Assembly: GCF_006352475.1 (NCBI RefSeq)
Contig: NZ_VCMZ01000003.1
Location: 70,948 to 134,947, forward strand
Source: Acinetobacter pullicarnis
GTDB lineage: Bacteria; Pseudomonadota; Gammaproteobacteria; Pseudomonadales; Moraxellaceae
DNA length: 64,000 nucleotides
Direction: 5' to 3'
This document shows, piece after piece, positions 63,380 to 64,000 of this stretch. Made by a program: the position numbers and the translations under genes. How positions within the stretch are numbered: the stretch's first letter is position 1; each line of letters opens with the position of its first letter. The notes below the pieces were generated by a model, which was not told the DNA's origin, searched no databases, and saw only the letters and a program-made list of their open reading frames with translations.

Positions 63380-63528
63380 AAAAAAGTGGAAGAATTCTTA
63401 AAATTTAGGCCACCCTTGATAAGTAAACTACATGTATTTGTTGATAATTGTAATTTTGATTAAATTTAGTTGATAAATTAAATGAATTTTCATATACAAA
63501 GATATGCTCATTTTTCATATCGATAAAA
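63380..63528. other. AT-rich junction after brxC
   Basis: The sequence changes abruptly to very AT-rich DNA. No terminal repeat of a known element is recognised, so the cause of the brxC truncation is not visible. Confidence 0.4.
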
Positions 63529-63993
63529 ATGTTAAAATTTGACTATTTGATAAAAAATATAGAGATTTTTATGGGGCTATTTATCATGCCCTTTTGCTTT
63601 GATCGGCCAGATATTCAGATTGAGATGGTGAAAATCAATTCAGAATTATTGAAAATCAAAAAGATTAAACAGAGTCAGAAAGTCGTAGTACAAGCAAAGT
63701 TCAAAGTAATCTACGTCAAAATTTGGCAAAAAATTTTGCTATTGATGCAAACGGAGCGAGGATTACGTGTGCATTCTAATTATGTTGCAATCATACAGTT
63801 GATACAAAATCTGGATTATTTTATCGAAAAATCACAGCAACATTCATGCTTTGAGAGAAAAGCCCAAAAAGAGTTAGATGCAAAATTTTTTGCTCGATTT
63901 TTTAAGCTGACAAAAAATTCAATAAAAGATCAACTCATACCAAATTGTGCGGATTTAAATGAATTTTACACATACAACTCGATAAAAATTTAA
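63529..63993 (+). CDS. Hypothetical protein, 154 aa
   Basis: A complete frame from ATG 63529 to TAA 63993 codes for a lysine- and isoleucine-rich protein (MLKFDYLIKNIEIFMGLFIM; QTERGLRVHSNYVAIIQLIQ). A hydrophobic stretch lies near the N-terminus (GLFIMPFCF). No ribosome site is clear and the composition follows the AT-rich DNA, so it may be fortuitous. No family is recognised. Confidence 0.35.
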   Translation: MLKFDYLIKNIEIFMGLFIMPFCFDRPDIQIEMVKINSELLKIKKIKQSQKVVVQAKFKVIYVKIWQKILLLMQTERGLRVHSNYVAIIQLIQNLDYFIEKSQQHSCFERKAQKELDAKFFARFFKLTKNSIKDQLIPNCADLNEFYTYNSIKI

Positions 63994-64000
63994 TTGAAAA

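Overview
The window reads as part of a large, low-GC Acinetobacter plasmid. The grounds are an intact 1180-bp ISAba1, an ISAba11-like element, a Rep_3 replication initiator with an iteron array, ParAB, KfrA, eight XerC/XerD (pdif) recombination sites, and a dense load of insertion sequences. Both window edges cut through genes. Names are from recalled family features and motifs; no database search was run.

Region by region. (1) 1-5820: pdif modules: a pRiA4b Orf3-like fragment, a broken IS1202-group element, an IS3 element beside a MarR 3' fragment, a BrnT/BrnA toxin-antitoxin pair, a macro-domain gene, a decayed Doc with its antitoxin, and hypotheticals. (2) 5893-7093: an IS3 element of IS51 type. 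(3) 7363-31215: an ISAba11-like element split by a 22.7-kb structure (8033-30774). This structure is bounded by ISAba1 on the left and an inverted, truncated ISAba1 on the right, and has the same 9-bp flank AAATTCGGA outside both ends. Inside are gor, a complete RP4-type mobilisation core (traI/traH, traJ, oriT, traK, traL, traM), an IS21 element, and a high-GC island of redox and repair genes (msrB, msrA, GST, CorA, quinone reductase, GlcG-like, redoxin, molybdopterin oxidoreductase with flavin reductase, glutaredoxin, DUF427). The island ends in dps and sdhC pieces. (4) 31216-35662: kfrA with a perfect operator-like repeat, RelB/YafQ, then pdif modules holding a GNAT acetyltransferase and a HigBA-like pair with an intact IS1202-group element. 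(5) 35758-39120: two lipoproteins, a nonsense-interrupted HD-GYP gene and IS relics.

(6) 39254-43028: the replication and partition core: rep, an array of seven 22-bp iterons, a DnaA box, an AT-rich stretch, parA and parB. A 27-bp palindrome lies after rep and after parB, and has been duplicated by an IS1182-family element. (7) 44680-47713: a hipA pseudogene and a truncated IS66 element. (8) 47864-53601: a two-gene operon of a 223-aa unknown protein and a 1689-aa tyrosine recombinase, the strongest candidate for something little described. (9) 53640-64000: a defence-like zone: an Ash/Icd-like relic, a DUF262-HNH nuclease gene split by an antisense group II intron, an AAA/DUF4143 ATPase sitting between two copies of the nuclease gene's 3' end, a DUF4236 protein, and a BREX type I start (brxR, brxA, brxB) that breaks off in brxC.

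Together the parts form a stable replicon (Rep, ParAB, KfrA, toxin-antitoxins) that gains and loses modules by Xer recombination and IS activity. The composite element adds in-trans mobilisability and a likely oxidant-stress function. Several defence genes are inactivated.
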